Assembly: GCA_947453205.1 (NCBI GenBank)
Contig: CANGFT010000002.1
Location: 1-55,883, forward strand
Source: Beijerinckiaceae bacterium
Lineage (GTDB): Bacteria > Pseudomonadota > Alphaproteobacteria > Rhizobiales > Beijerinckiaceae
Direction: 5' to 3'
DNA: 55,883 nt
The notes beneath the pieces are model-generated. The model ran no database searches. It had not been told where the DNA came from and saw only the letters and a program-made list of their open reading frames with translations. Of the stretch, positions 37,468-46,114 are shown piece by piece. Position numbers and translations under genes: made by a program. The first letter of the stretch is position 1; every line of letters begins with the position of its first letter.

Positions 37468-38499
37468 CTACTTGCGCTCGCCGGGGCCCAGCATTTCGAG
37501 GAGCCGGTCGCGCACGGGCTTGGGCGCCGCGATGATCTCGCTGATGATGCCTTGAAGCTCGGCGCCTGACACCGGGTTGACCGCAAGGCCCGCCTGCGCG
37601 GCGCCTTGCTGGAAGGCGGCGTCTTTCAACATGGCGTCGAAGGCCTCCCGCAGCGCCTTCAGCCGCTCCGCAGGCACGCCGGGCGTGATGAAGATGGGCC
37701 GCCCGATGGTGGCGGGCGCCGAGAGCAGGCGCAGCGCCGCGCGCTCCTCCTCATTGCGCGCGAGATCCATGATGAGCGGAACATCCGGCAGGTCCGGCGC
37801 CTTGGTCAGGCCGATCTGCGCGAGCACATGGATCTTCTTGTCCTTCATCCAATCGGGCTTGGTGGATTTCCACCCCTCCCACGAATTGCTGCCGCGCACG
37901 TCGACCTCGCCCTTCTCCATGGCGAGGTTGATGTCGGCGCCGCCGGGATAGCCCAGGATGATCTTGAACTTCGTGCCCGCGACCATGTTGAGCACGGCGG
38001 GATATTGGGAAGAGGTGTTGGCCCCCGTGGCGCCCACCGTCAACTCGCGTTTGCGCGCGTCCTCGATGCTGCGCACGCCCGTGGTGTGCCATGCGGCGAC
38101 GGTGTTGTTGTCGGCGGCGGGATTGCCGATCCAGCCGAACTCGGCGGCGTCATATTGCGCGGCGGCGTCGCCCAGAACCTGCTCCAGCGCCAGCGACTGA
38201 TCGGCGGTGGCCAGCGCCGTGCCGTCTCTGGGCGCCAGCGTATACATGAATTTCGTGAGGATGCGGCTGCCCGCGCCCGTCATCTGCTTGGGAAGGATTC
38301 TGGGCTTGCCCGGCAGATGGTCGCCCAGGAAACGGCCGACCAGCCGCGCATAAAGGTCATAGCCGCCGCCGACGGTGAAACCTATGTAGAGATCAAGCGT
38401 CTTGCCGCGGTAGAAATCCTCGACGGACTGCGCGCGGGCCTGGCCGCCCATGGCCATGCACAGCAACGCCGCCCCACAGGTGAAGCCCTTGGCCCGCAT
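37468..38499 (-). CDS. Tripartite tricarboxylate transporter substrate-binding protein (TctC/Bug family)
   Basis: 343 residues with a signal peptide (FTCGAALLCMAMGGQARAQS). The Bug-family periplasmic-binding fold is seen in IGFTVGGGYDLYARLVGRFLGDHLPGKPRILPKQMTGAGS and in TPGVPAERLKALREAFDAMLKDAAF. These proteins capture carboxylates, including aromatic carboxylates such as terephthalate, for TctAB. The membrane TctA and TctB genes are not in the window, so it is an orphan binding protein. GGGAGGG precedes the ATG at 38499. Convergent with the PhtD-like gene (gap 6 bases) and divergent from the TauD-like gene. Confidence 0.87.
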   Translation of the reverse strand: MRAKGFTCGAALLCMAMGGQARAQSVEDFYRGKTLDLYIGFTVGGGYDLYARLVGRFLGDHLPGKPRILPKQMTGAGSRILTKFMYTLAPRDGTALATADQSLALEQVLGDAAAQYDAAEFGWIGNPAADNNTVAAWHTTGVRSIEDARKRELTVGATGANTSSQYPAVLNMVAGTKFKIILGYPGGADINLAMEKGEVDVRGSNSWEGWKSTKPDWMKDKKIHVLAQIGLTKAPDLPDVPLIMDLARNEEERAALRLLSAPATIGRPIFITPGVPAERLKALREAFDAMLKDAAFQQGAAQAGLAVNPVSGAELQGIISEIIAAPKPVRDRLLEMLGPGERK

Positions 38500-38627
38500 G
38501 AATTCCCTCCCTTGGTGAACCCGAGTTTGCGCCAGGACCGGACGCGCCGCAAGGCGGGCTGCAAGGAGAACTGAATGCCAGGCGCTCCATTGACCCTCGG
38601 CCGCTCCGGGCCTAAACATTTCTCAAA

Positions 38628-38644
38628 GTGAAGCGCGGGCCATC
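38628..38644 (+). repeat. Promoter-region motif shared with the Rieske operon (copy 2)
   Basis: GTGAAGCGCGGGCCATC lies 40 bases before the TauD-like start and matches the copy at 34621-34638. A shorter match, GTGAAGCGCG, occurs at 31416-31425 before gcdH. It may mark a common regulator of the catabolic block. Confidence 0.35.
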
Positions 38645-38683
38645 CCCTGAAGTCGCGCCAAAGCCATGAGCGGAGGAACGGAC

Positions 38684-39568
38684 ATGTTTGACGCAAATGA
38701 CGTGGAGGTCATTCCGCTTGGCGAGGCCTGCGGCGCCGAGATTCGCGGCGTCGATCTCAAGAAAGACCTCTCCGACGCCGTCATCGCGAAGATCCAGCAG
38801 GCCTGGAACGAGCATCTCGTGCTTTGCGTGCGCGGTCAGGATCTGACACAGGAAGACCAGCTCCGCTTCGCCGCGCGCTTCGGCCCGCTGGGCGCCCGCA
38901 AACAGGCGCCCCAGCCCCTGCGTGACCGCGCCGAGGGTGTGTGGCAGCTCGACCCCAAGATTCTCCTCGTCTCCAACATCAAGGTGGACGGCATCCCCGT
39001 CGGCGCCTTCGGCGATGGCGACATGTGGTTCCACATCGACTCCGGCTATTCGGAGCGGCCCTATAAATACACCTTCCTCTATGGCGTCGAGCTGCCCAAC
39101 GAAGGCGGCAACACGCTCTTCTCGAACATGTACAAGGCCTATGACGCCCTGCCCGAAGACCTCAAGCGCAAGCTGGCGGGCCGCAAGGCGCTGCATATCC
39201 ATGAATACAAGCGCTCCGAGAAGGTCGATCTCTCCACCGACATCAGCGCAGTCCCTCACTGGTTCCACCCGGTCTTCATCACCCATCCCTACACGCACAA
39301 GAAAGTGCTGTTCGTGGATCGCCTGATGACCGCGCGTCTCGAAGGCTTCTCGAACGAGGAGAGCGACGAGATCCTCGCCCGGCTCTATGAGATCGGCGAA
39401 AGCCGCGAGTTCATTTATGAGCACAAATGGCAGCACGGCGACCTCATCATGTGGGACAACCTCGCCCTCATCCACGCCCGCACCGACTTTCCCCGCGACC
39501 AGCGCCGCCTGATGCGCCGCTGCACGGTCGATGGCACGCCGGTTCATGAAAATCTGGAGCAAGTCTGA
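38684..39568 (+). CDS. TauD/TfdA family Fe(II)/2-oxoglutarate-dependent dioxygenase
   Basis: 294 residues. Iron ligands are the His and Asp of WFHIDSGY and the distal His of DNLALIHARTDF; the 2-oxoglutarate-binding Arg is in QRRLMRRCT. Relatives cleave taurine, alkyl sulfates or 2,4-D-type aryloxyacetates, releasing the leaving group by hydroxylation. The ATG at 38684 has GGAGG 7 bases upstream and is preferred to 38666. Its stop shares one base with the next start (TGATG), so it is coupled to the cupin. The specific substrate is unknown. Confidence 0.88.
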   Translation: MFDANDVEVIPLGEACGAEIRGVDLKKDLSDAVIAKIQQAWNEHLVLCVRGQDLTQEDQLRFAARFGPLGARKQAPQPLRDRAEGVWQLDPKILLVSNIKVDGIPVGAFGDGDMWFHIDSGYSERPYKYTFLYGVELPNEGGNTLFSNMYKAYDALPEDLKRKLAGRKALHIHEYKRSEKVDLSTDISAVPHWFHPVFITHPYTHKKVLFVDRLMTARLEGFSNEESDEILARLYEIGESREFIYEHKWQHGDLIMWDNLALIHARTDFPRDQRRLMRRCTVDGTPVHENLEQV

Positions 39569-40152
39569 TGTCCGAAACGCTTCCGGCCTTTGACGCCTTC
39601 ATCGCGGACATGCGCGCCATCTGGGCGCGCGAGAGCGACACCCTTCGCCGCATGGAATTGTCGCGCGACTGCCTCGAAGTCCTCGTGCGCGACCCCAGCT
39701 TGCAGAAACATTCGGAATCCTGGCCCTCGACCGAAGGCCGCAAGAACCTTCTGCTGCATGAGGACGACGAGTTCGGCTTCGTGGTGAACGCCGTGGTGCG
39801 CGTGCCCGGCCGCACCGGCAGCGTGCATGACCACGCCCATGCCTATACCGCCTATGGCGTGTGCTATGGCGAGGAATATCTGGAGCGCTATGAACGGCTC
39901 GACGACCAGAGCAAGCCCGGCTACGCCGAGATCAGGAAGACCTCGGTCACCGTCGGGTCTGCGGGCGTCGTCGATCTCGTGCCGCCGTGGGCGATCCATG
40001 CGGAGCAGGGCGGCGCGGGCCGCTCCTGCGCGGTCATCATCCGCAGCGAGCGCCTGGTGGGGAAAGTGCTGCAGCACAATTACGACCCCGAGACGAAGAC
40101 GGTCGTCCAGCGGTCGGGGCCTGAGCAGATTCCCTACAGGCTTGAGGTCTGA
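39568..40152 (+). CDS. Cysteine-dioxygenase-like cupin protein
   Basis: 194 residues. The cupin core HDHAHAYTAYGVCYGEEYLERY with a distal VPPWAIHAEQ His resembles the three-His iron site of thiol dioxygenases (cysteine or 3-mercaptopropionate dioxygenase). The N-terminal helices (FIADMRAIWARESDTLRRMELSRDCLEVLVRD) also match bacterial members. It is translated immediately after the TauD-like enzyme, suggesting two linked oxidations. True thiol-dioxygenase activity versus a different cupin reaction cannot be told from sequence. Confidence 0.8.
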   Translation: MSETLPAFDAFIADMRAIWARESDTLRRMELSRDCLEVLVRDPSLQKHSESWPSTEGRKNLLLHEDDEFGFVVNAVVRVPGRTGSVHDHAHAYTAYGVCYGEEYLERYERLDDQSKPGYAEIRKTSVTVGSAGVVDLVPPWAIHAEQGGAGRSCAVIIRSERLVGKVLQHNYDPETKTVVQRSGPEQIPYRLEV

Positions 40153-40175
40153 GCGGGGGCGTCACCCCCCCCCGC
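40153..40175. other. GC-only hairpin with a nine-C tract between convergent genes
   Basis: GCGGGGG (40153-40159) can pair with CCCCCGC (40169-40175), and C occurs nine times in a row at 40165-40173. It lies just past the cupin stop. No U-run follows, so it is not a standard terminator; the homopolymer could be slippage-prone. Confidence 0.4.
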
Positions 40176-40216
40176 GATCTCCCCCGCCTCCCTGATGAGC
40201 CGGCCTTTGGAATGCT

Positions 40217-41005
40217 TCACTTCCGACCATAGGCTGCAGCCGTGTCAGCTGCGATTTCTTGCAGGAACGCTGCTGTCGGGGCATCAAGCCCCGAAATGAA
40301 AGTGTTGCCGACGGGGCTCTTGCCATAAATCGTCGCATAAGTCGTCGCCGCCGCCAGATAGGTGCCGGCTAGGGTCGGGTGGCGCTTGTCGCGTTGATAG
40401 AGCTCCAGATCAGGCCTCGCCTTCACCGCATTGGCGAAAGCCAGGCCTGCCGGAATCACCCGCGCCTTGTTCTGCGCTCCCGCCGCTCCATAGGCGTCAG
40501 CAAGCTGCTGAGTCATCTCCGGCTTGTCCTTGTAGGCCCAGGACATGAAGAGGATCGGCTCCGCCCCGTTGGCGCGGATGGTCCGTGCATGTTTCTTCGC
40601 AAATTTGTAGAAAGTGTCCTTCAGTTTGGGATGAACAGGGCACTGGCTGCAATCCATGAGGATCACGCCATCGAATTGCCTGCCCGGCTTATTGAAGACG
40701 ATTTCATTATCACCCACGAAGGAATATCGCCCGATGCCATCAGGCCGGAGATAAGATTTCATGTCATGCCATTCGATGCCCGACCCGCTGATCGTCACGG
40801 ATGTGCCGCGCGCGTCGGTGCGCCCATCGGCCCGCACAAAGCCGAGCAGGAAGTTGTGCATGCTGTTGTTGTAATAAAAGAAGCTGTTGCCAACCCACAG
40901 AAGGGAAGCGGGCGGCGCCTTTTCGGCAGCCTGTACGGCCCCTGCAAACGCCAGAAAACAAAATGCGAAGCCTGAGAAGAAGGCCGCTAGGTTGCGTGCG
41001 AACAT
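40217..41005 (-). CDS. Secreted SGNH/GDSL-like hydrolase
   Basis: 262 residues with a signal peptide (FFSGFAFCFLAFAGAVQAAEK). The mature part shows LLWVGNSFFYYNNSMHNFLLGF, with Ser in a GNSF block I, and a late DKRHPTLAGTYLAA providing the D-x2-H of SGNH enzymes. LMDCSQCPVHPKL has a Cys pair. Substrate unknown; carbohydrate esterase or lipase-like roles are possible. Base composition looks less GC-rich than its neighbours, hinting at acquisition. A TCCACT/AGTGGA dyad (41015-41033) lies just upstream of its GGGAG ribosome-binding site. Confidence 0.78.
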   Translation of the reverse strand: MFARNLAAFFSGFAFCFLAFAGAVQAAEKAPPASLLWVGNSFFYYNNSMHNFLLGFVRADGRTDARGTSVTISGSGIEWHDMKSYLRPDGIGRYSFVGDNEIVFNKPGRQFDGVILMDCSQCPVHPKLKDTFYKFAKKHARTIRANGAEPILFMSWAYKDKPEMTQQLADAYGAAGAQNKARVIPAGLAFANAVKARPDLELYQRDKRHPTLAGTYLAAATTYATIYGKSPVGNTFISGLDAPTAAFLQEIAADTAAAYGRK

Positions 41006-41089
41006 ATTGCTCCCTCCACTTATCTTGAGTGGATTAGAAACCGTGCCGCCAAGCCTTACAAGCGGGAGGCGCGCTCACGGCCGCCCGCC

Positions 41090-42586
41090 TCACCCCATCG
41101 TCGGAATCACGAAGCTCGCGCCGTCCTTCACCCCGCTCGGCCAGCGCGCCGTCACCGTCTTGGTGCGGGTGTAGAAGCGGATGGAGTCGGGGCCGTGCTG
41201 GTTGAGGTCGCCGAAGGCCGAGCGCTTCCAGCCGCCGAAAGTGTAATAGGCGATGGGCACGGGGATCGGCACGTTGACGCCGATCATGCCCACCTGCACA
41301 CGCGCCGCAAAGTCGCGCGCGGCGTCGCCGTCGCGGGTGAAGATCGCGACGCCGTTGCCATATTCATGATCGTTGCAAAGACTGAGCGCGTCTTCATAGG
41401 TCTTTGCGCGCACGACCGAGAGCACGGGGCCGAAGATCTCTTCCTTGTAGAGGCGCATGTCCGGCGTGACGTGATCGAAAAGGCAGCCGCCGAGGTAGAA
41501 GCCCTTCTCATAGCCCTGCATCTTGAAGCCGCGCCCATCGACCGCCAGGGTCGCGCCCTCCTTAACGCCAAGGTCCACATAGCCGCGCACGCGCTCCAGC
41601 GCTTGCGCCGTCACCAGCGGGCCATAGTCGGCGGAGGAATCCGTGGAGGGGCCGATCTTGAGGCTTTCGACGCGCGGAATGAGGCGGCGCATCAATTCAT
41701 CCGCCGTCTTCTCGCCCACGGGCACCGCGACCGAGACGGCCATGCAGCGTTCGCCCGCCGAGCCATAGCCCGCGCCGATCAGCGCATCCACGGTCTGGTC
41801 CATGTCCGCGTCGGGCATGACGACGAGATGGTTCTTCGCGCCGCCGAAACATTGCACGCGCTTGCCCGTCGCGCAGCCGCGCGCATAGACATATTCGGCG
41901 ATGGCCGTTGAGCCCACAAAGCCGATGGCCTGAATGTCGGGATCGTCGAGCAGGGCGTCGACCGCCTCCTTGTCGCCATTGACCACATTGAGGATGCCCG
42001 GCGGCAGGCCCGCTTCGAGGAAAAGCTCGGCCAGCATGAGGGGCACGGAGGGGTCGCGCTCCGAGGGCTTCAGCACGAAGGCGTTGCCGCAGGCGATGGC
42101 GGGAGCGAATTTCCACATGGGGATCATGGCGGGGAAGTTGAACGGCGTGATGCCCGCCACTACGCCCAGCGGCTGGCGCAGGGAATAGACGTCGATGTTC
42201 GGCCCCGCGCCATCGGTGAACTCGCCCTTCATGAGATGCGGGATCCCGCAGGCGAACTCCACCACTTCGACGCCGCGCTGAATGTCGCCCTTGGCGTCAG
42301 CGATGGTCTTGCCATGCTCTCTTGCGAGAACTTCAGCCAGCTTGTCGTTGTCGCGCTCCAGAAGCTGCAGGAATTTCATGAGCACGCGGGCGCGGCGCTG
42401 GGGATTGGTGGCGGCCCAGGCGGGCTGGGCGGCTTTGGCGTTCTCGACCGCCGCCCGGACCTCCGCCTTGGATGCGAGCGGCACCCGCGAGATCTGCTCG
42501 CCGGTCATGGGCTGCCAGCCCTCGGTGAAACGCCCGGAGGCTCCCGCGACATGCCTGCCGCCGATGAAATGGGTGAGCTCCTTCAT
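41090..42586 (-). CDS. mmsA: CoA-acylating methylmalonate-semialdehyde dehydrogenase
   Basis: 498 residues, ALDH superfamily. It converts methylmalonate or malonate semialdehyde to propionyl-CoA or acetyl-CoA in valine, inositol and thymine catabolism. The catalytic Cys is in GERCMAVSVAVPVG, the NAD site in GFVGSTAIAEYVYARGC, and the C-terminal MIGVNVPIPVPIAYYTFGGWKRSAFGD is the MmsA signature. The ATG at 42586 has AAGGGA upstream; a longer frame to 42622 is not supported. Monocistronic. The upstream spacer holds several dyads that may bind a regulator. Confidence 0.94.
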   Translation of the reverse strand: MKELTHFIGGRHVAGASGRFTEGWQPMTGEQISRVPLASKAEVRAAVENAKAAQPAWAATNPQRRARVLMKFLQLLERDNDKLAEVLAREHGKTIADAKGDIQRGVEVVEFACGIPHLMKGEFTDGAGPNIDVYSLRQPLGVVAGITPFNFPAMIPMWKFAPAIACGNAFVLKPSERDPSVPLMLAELFLEAGLPPGILNVVNGDKEAVDALLDDPDIQAIGFVGSTAIAEYVYARGCATGKRVQCFGGAKNHLVVMPDADMDQTVDALIGAGYGSAGERCMAVSVAVPVGEKTADELMRRLIPRVESLKIGPSTDSSADYGPLVTAQALERVRGYVDLGVKEGATLAVDGRGFKMQGYEKGFYLGGCLFDHVTPDMRLYKEEIFGPVLSVVRAKTYEDALSLCNDHEYGNGVAIFTRDGDAARDFAARVQVGMIGVNVPIPVPIAYYTFGGWKRSAFGDLNQHGPDSIRFYTRTKTVTARWPSGVKDGASFVIPTMG

Positions 42587-42606
42587 GACGCATCCCTTTT
42601 GATCGA

Positions 42607-42623
42607 ATTGTTGGGCGCACAAT
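42607..42623. promoter_or_regulatory. Dyad upstream of mmsA
   Basis: ATTGT (42607-42611) and ACAAT (42619-42623) are reverse complements separated by 7 bases. It lies 21 bases before the mmsA start, a repressor-like position. Confidence 0.35.
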
Positions 42624-42698
42624 GTCCCATTCCCGGCGCTTGGGAAAGCGCGTTCGGGGCCTTTGCGACGGATTTACGGGGGCTTCGGCCCGCTGGAT

Positions 42699-42716
42699 CG
42701 TAAGTCGCGACTTGCG
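42699..42716. promoter_or_regulatory. Palindrome upstream of mmsA (centre AAGTCGCGACTT)
   Basis: A perfect 12-base palindrome at 42702-42713, extended by two more pairs on each side after one mismatch (18 bases overall). It sits about 116 bases before the mmsA start in the mmsA-mutM spacer. Confidence 0.4.
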
Positions 42717-42749
42717 AGACCGCAAAGGCGACGCTCAATCTGTCCACCA

Positions 42750-42761
42750 TGTCCGCGGACA
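42750..42761. promoter_or_regulatory. Perfect palindrome TGTCCGCGGACA
   Basis: A 12-base perfect palindrome 37 bases from the one at 42702 and just beyond the mutM stop. Both contain a GTC-GAC symmetric core. It may be a second site of the same regulator or the foot of the mutM transcript. Confidence 0.35.
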
Positions 42762-42770
42762 GGTCGGCCC

Positions 42771-43640
42771 TCACCTCTGGCACGCCCCGCAATAAAAGGT
42801 CGACCGTCCCGACTGCACCACCCGCGCCACAAGGCCGCCGCAGCCCTCCCGGGGGCAGGGCTCGCCTTCGCGGTCGTAGACCCGGAAGGTGTGCTGGAAA
42901 TAGCCGAGCGAGCCATCGGCCTGTCTGTGGTCGCGCAGGCTTGAGCCGCCTGCGGCCACGGCCTCATTCAGCACCTCCCGGATGATCCCCGCCAGCAGAT
43001 TGGCGCGCGGGGTGGGGGAGCCGTCCTTGCGGGCGAGGGTTCCTGCGGCCCGGCGTGGGGACAGGCCCGCCCGGTGCAGGGATTCGCAGACATAGATGTT
43101 GCCGAGGCCCGCGATCAGCCTCTGGTCCAGCAGGGCCGCCTTCAGCGGCGCCGCCTTGCCCGCGAAGAGCCGCGCCAGAAGGGCGCCGTCGAGCGCATTG
43201 CCCAGCGGCTCCACCCCGATGTCGCGGAAGAACTTGTGGGCCGCGAGCCCGGCGCGGGGCTCCAGCAGCATGAAGCCGAAGCGGCGCGGATCGTTGTAGG
43301 TGATCTCGGCCCCGTTGGAGAGCTTGAACGTCACATGGTCGTGGGTGGGGTCTTTGGAGCGGTCATGGTGAAACAGGCCCGGCAGATCGCCGCCGATGCG
43401 GAAAGACCCGCTCATGCCCAGATGCATGACCAGCACATCATCGCCCTCAAGGTCGACCATCAGATATTTCGCCCGCCGCCCCACAGCCTCGACCCTGCGT
43501 CCCGCCAGACGGGCCGGGAAATTCTGAGGGAAGGGGAAGCGCAGGTCCGGGCGGCGCTGCTCCACCGAAACGATCCGCGCGCCCGTCATCACGGGCTCAA
43601 GTCCCCGGCGCACCGTCTCCACTTCCGGCAATTCAGGCAT
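42771..43640 (-). CDS. mutM: Formamidopyrimidine-DNA glycosylase
   Basis: 289 residues. A bifunctional glycosylase/AP lyase for 8-oxoguanine and Fapy lesions. The N-terminal [16 protein letters not shown] gives the catalytic Pro2 and Glu3; [24 protein letters not shown] provides the conserved Lys. The C-terminal zinc finger has C262-x4-C267 and C284-x2-C287. The first Cys pair is spaced by four residues instead of the usual two, which I believe is common in rhizobial Fpg but did not check. Divergent from ubiE, 102 bases apart. Confidence 0.95.
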   Translation of the reverse strand: MPELPEVETVRRGLEPVMTGARIVSVEQRRPDLRFPFPQNFPARLAGRRVEAVGRRAKYLMVDLEGDDVLVMHLGMSGSFRIGGDLPGLFHHDRSKDPTHDHVTFKLSNGAEITYNDPRRFGFMLLEPRAGLAAHKFFRDIGVEPLGNALDGALLARLFAGKAAPLKAALLDQRLIAGLGNIYVCESLHRAGLSPRRAAGTLARKDGSPTPRANLLAGIIREVLNEAVAAGGSSLRDHRQADGSLGYFQHTFRVYDREGEPCPREGCGGLVARVVQSGRSTFYCGACQR

Positions 43641-43742
43641 GCGGCGGATGCTCCTGCTGGCCCTCGATCAGGGGGCTTCCTTCGCCTACATAGCCAGATG
43701 CACCGTCGCGCGCTATGGTCCCGCCGCATTCGGAGTTCGTCC

Positions 43743-44519
43743 ATGTCCAGCCAGAGCCAGCCGCAGCCATCTTCCCCGGATGAAACCCATTTCGGCTTCC
43801 GCAATGTGCCGCTGGGCGAGAAGCAGGATCTCGTGGACGACGTGTTCCTCAAGGTCGCCTCCCGCTACGACCTCATGAACGATCTGATGTCCGCGGGACT
43901 GCACCGGGCCTGGAAGGATGTGCTTGTCGGCATGGTGCGCCCCTCGACCACGCGCCCCTTCCGGCATCTGGATGTGGCGGGCGGGACGGGCGACGTGGCC
44001 TTCCGGGTCATCGAGGCGGGCGGGCCGGAGACCGAGGTCACCGTGCTCGACATCAACCCCAACATGCTGGCCGTCGGGCGCGAGCGCGCCGAGGCGCGCA
44101 GCCTGCCGGGCCTGACCTTCGTGGAGGGCAATGCGGAGGAGCTCGCTTTGCCTGACAACACATTCGACGCCTATACGATCGCCTTCGGCATCCGCAACGT
44201 GCCGCGCATCGACAAGGCCCTGCGCGAGGCGCGGCGGGTGCTCAAGCGCGGCGGGCGCTTCCTGTGTCTGGAATTCTCGACCGTGGACATTCCCCTGCTG
44301 GACCGCATCTACGAGGCCTATTCCTTCACCGCCATTCCCGCCATCGGCAAGGTCGTGACGGGGGATGGCGCGCCCTATCGCTATCTCGTGGAATCCATCC
44401 GCCAGTTCCCGGATGCGCCGACCTTCCGCGACATGATCGAGGACGCCGGCTTCGCCCGCGCCTCCTTCACGCGCCTGACCGGCGGCGTCGTCGCCATCCA
44501 TTCCGGCTGGAAGCTGTAA
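43743..44519 (+). CDS. ubiE: Ubiquinone/menaquinone C-methyltransferase UbiE
   Basis: 258 residues. It C-methylates the ubiquinone precursor using SAM. Signatures: [48 protein letters not shown] motif [56 protein letters not shown] and the C-terminal [12 protein letters not shown]. The ATG at 43743 gives the usual short hydrophilic N-terminus; the same frame stays open far upstream over mutM, which is a shadow. ubiB follows 8 bases later. Confidence 0.96.
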   Translation: MSSQSQPQPSSPDETHFGFRNVPLGEKQDLVDDVFLKVASRYDLMNDLMSAGLHRAWKDVLVGMVRPSTTRPFRHLDVAGGTGDVAFRVIEAGGPETEVTVLDINPNMLAVGRERAEARSLPGLTFVEGNAEELALPDNTFDAYTIAFGIRNVPRIDKALREARRVLKRGGRFLCLEFSTVDIPLLDRIYEAYSFTAIPAIGKVVTGDGAPYRYLVESIRQFPDAPTFRDMIEDAGFARASFTRLTGGVVAIHSGWKL

Positions 44520-44527
44520 GGCCCCCC

Positions 44528-46102
44528 GTGATCGGCTCCCTCCTCCATATCCTGCGTCTCGCGCGCGCTGGCTTCGTCCTCGCGCATGAGGGCGTCTTCT
44601 CCAACGTCGACCCCTCGCTCGCGCCCCCGCAGGCCCGCCTTGGGCTCGCCGTGGCCCGCCTGCTGGCGCGCCGCGATGTGAAGCCCGGCGCAAGCCGCCT
44701 CGCCGTCGCCATCGCCCGGCTTGGACCATCCTATGTGAAGCTTGGCCAGTTCCTCGCCACCCGCCCCGATGTGGTCGGCCCCAATGTGGTGCGTGATCTC
44801 GAAGCCCTGCAGGACCGGATGGAGCCCTTCGGGCGCGCCGTGGCCGTGACCACCATCGAGGCGGCCTTCGGCCGTCCGCTTGATGAGATTTTCATCGAGC
44901 TGGCGGAGCCCATGGCCGCCGCCTCCATCGCGCAGGTCCACAAGGCCCGCGTGCGTGATGAGCATGGCGAACGCGACGTCGCCGTGAAGATCCTGCGTCC
45001 GGGCGTGGAGCGCCGCTTCTCGCGCGATCTCTCGGACATGTTCTTCGCCGCCCATTTCGCCGAGCGCCATTTCGCCGAAGCGCGGCGTCTGCGCATGGTG
45101 GAGGTGGTGGAGACCCTCGCCCGCTCCGTGCGCATGGAGATGGATTTCCGCCTCGAAGCCGCCGCGGCTTCCGAATTCGCCGAGAACAGTTCTGGCGACA
45201 GCGACTTCCGCGTGCCCTCGGTCGATTGGGACCGCACGTCGAAAGACGTCTTCACCATGCAGTGGATGGACGGGATTCCCCTCTCGGACATTCCCGCGCT
45301 GGAGCGGGCGGGCCATGACCTGCCGGCGCTCGGGCGCACGGTGATCCAGTCCTTCCTGCGCCATGCGGTGCGCGACGGCTTCTTTCATGCGGACATGCAT
45401 CCGGGCAATCTGTTCGTGGATCGCGAGGGGCGGCTCTGCGCCGTCGATTTCGGCATCATGGGCAGGCTGGGCCTGAAGGAGCGGCGCTTCCTCGCGGAGA
45501 TCCTCTATGGCTTCATCACCCGCGATTACCGCAGGGTGGCGGAGGTCCATTTCGAGGCGGGCTATGTGCCCGAACATCATTCGGTGGAGGATTTCGCCCA
45601 GGCCGTCCGCGCCATCGGCGAGCCGATCCATTCACGCCGCGCCGACCAGATCTCCATGGCGAAGCTGCTGACCCTGCTGTTCGAGATCACCGCGCTCTTC
45701 GACATGCGCACGCGGCCCGAACTCGTCATGCTGCAGAAGACCATGGTCGTCGTGGAGGGCGTGGCCCGGCGGCTCGATCCGCGCCTCAATCTCTGGTCCA
45801 CCGCCGACCCCGTGGTGCGCGGCTGGATCGAGGAGAATCTTGGCCCCATCGGCAAGCTGACCGACGCCGGACGCTCGCTTTCGCAGCTTGGCCGCGCCGC
45901 CATCGCCCTGCCCGAAATGCTGGACCGCGCCGAACGGCTGACCCGCAAGCTGGAGGAGGCGACGAAGCACGGCTTCGAACTCTCCCCCGCCTCCGTCGAG
46001 GCGATCGGCAAGGCCGAAGCGCGCCGGGCCCGCTGGGGCAACGCCGCCTTGTGGGCCATCGCGGGCTTGCTATTGTGGTTCGCAGTGAAGCTTCTGGACT
46101 GA
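44528..46102 (+). CDS. ubiB: Ubiquinone biosynthesis regulatory ATPase/kinase UbiB
   Basis: 524 residues, ABC1/ADCK atypical kinase-like family. Motifs: YVKLGQFLATRPD (KxGQ), MAAASIAQVHKA (Ala-rich loop), VAVKILRPG, DGFFHADMHPGNLFVD and VDFGIMGRL. A C-terminal hydrophobic segment (NAALWAIAGLLLWFAVKLL) anchors it to the membrane. It supports ubiquinone assembly, probably extracting lipid intermediates by ATP hydrolysis. The start is GTG at 44528, 8 bases after ubiE; a longer frame beginning inside ubiE is rejected. Confidence 0.95.
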   Translation: MIGSLLHILRLARAGFVLAHEGVFSNVDPSLAPPQARLGLAVARLLARRDVKPGASRLAVAIARLGPSYVKLGQFLATRPDVVGPNVVRDLEALQDRMEPFGRAVAVTTIEAAFGRPLDEIFIELAEPMAAASIAQVHKARVRDEHGERDVAVKILRPGVERRFSRDLSDMFFAAHFAERHFAEARRLRMVEVVETLARSVRMEMDFRLEAAAASEFAENSSGDSDFRVPSVDWDRTSKDVFTMQWMDGIPLSDIPALERAGHDLPALGRTVIQSFLRHAVRDGFFHADMHPGNLFVDREGRLCAVDFGIMGRLGLKERRFLAEILYGFITRDYRRVAEVHFEAGYVPEHHSVEDFAQAVRAIGEPIHSRRADQISMAKLLTLLFEITALFDMRTRPELVMLQKTMVVVEGVARRLDPRLNLWSTADPVVRGWIEENLGPIGKLTDAGRSLSQLGRAAIALPEMLDRAERLTRKLEEATKHGFELSPASVEAIGKAEARRARWGNAALWAIAGLLLWFAVKLLD

Positions 46103-46114
46103 CGGGATGGCCGC

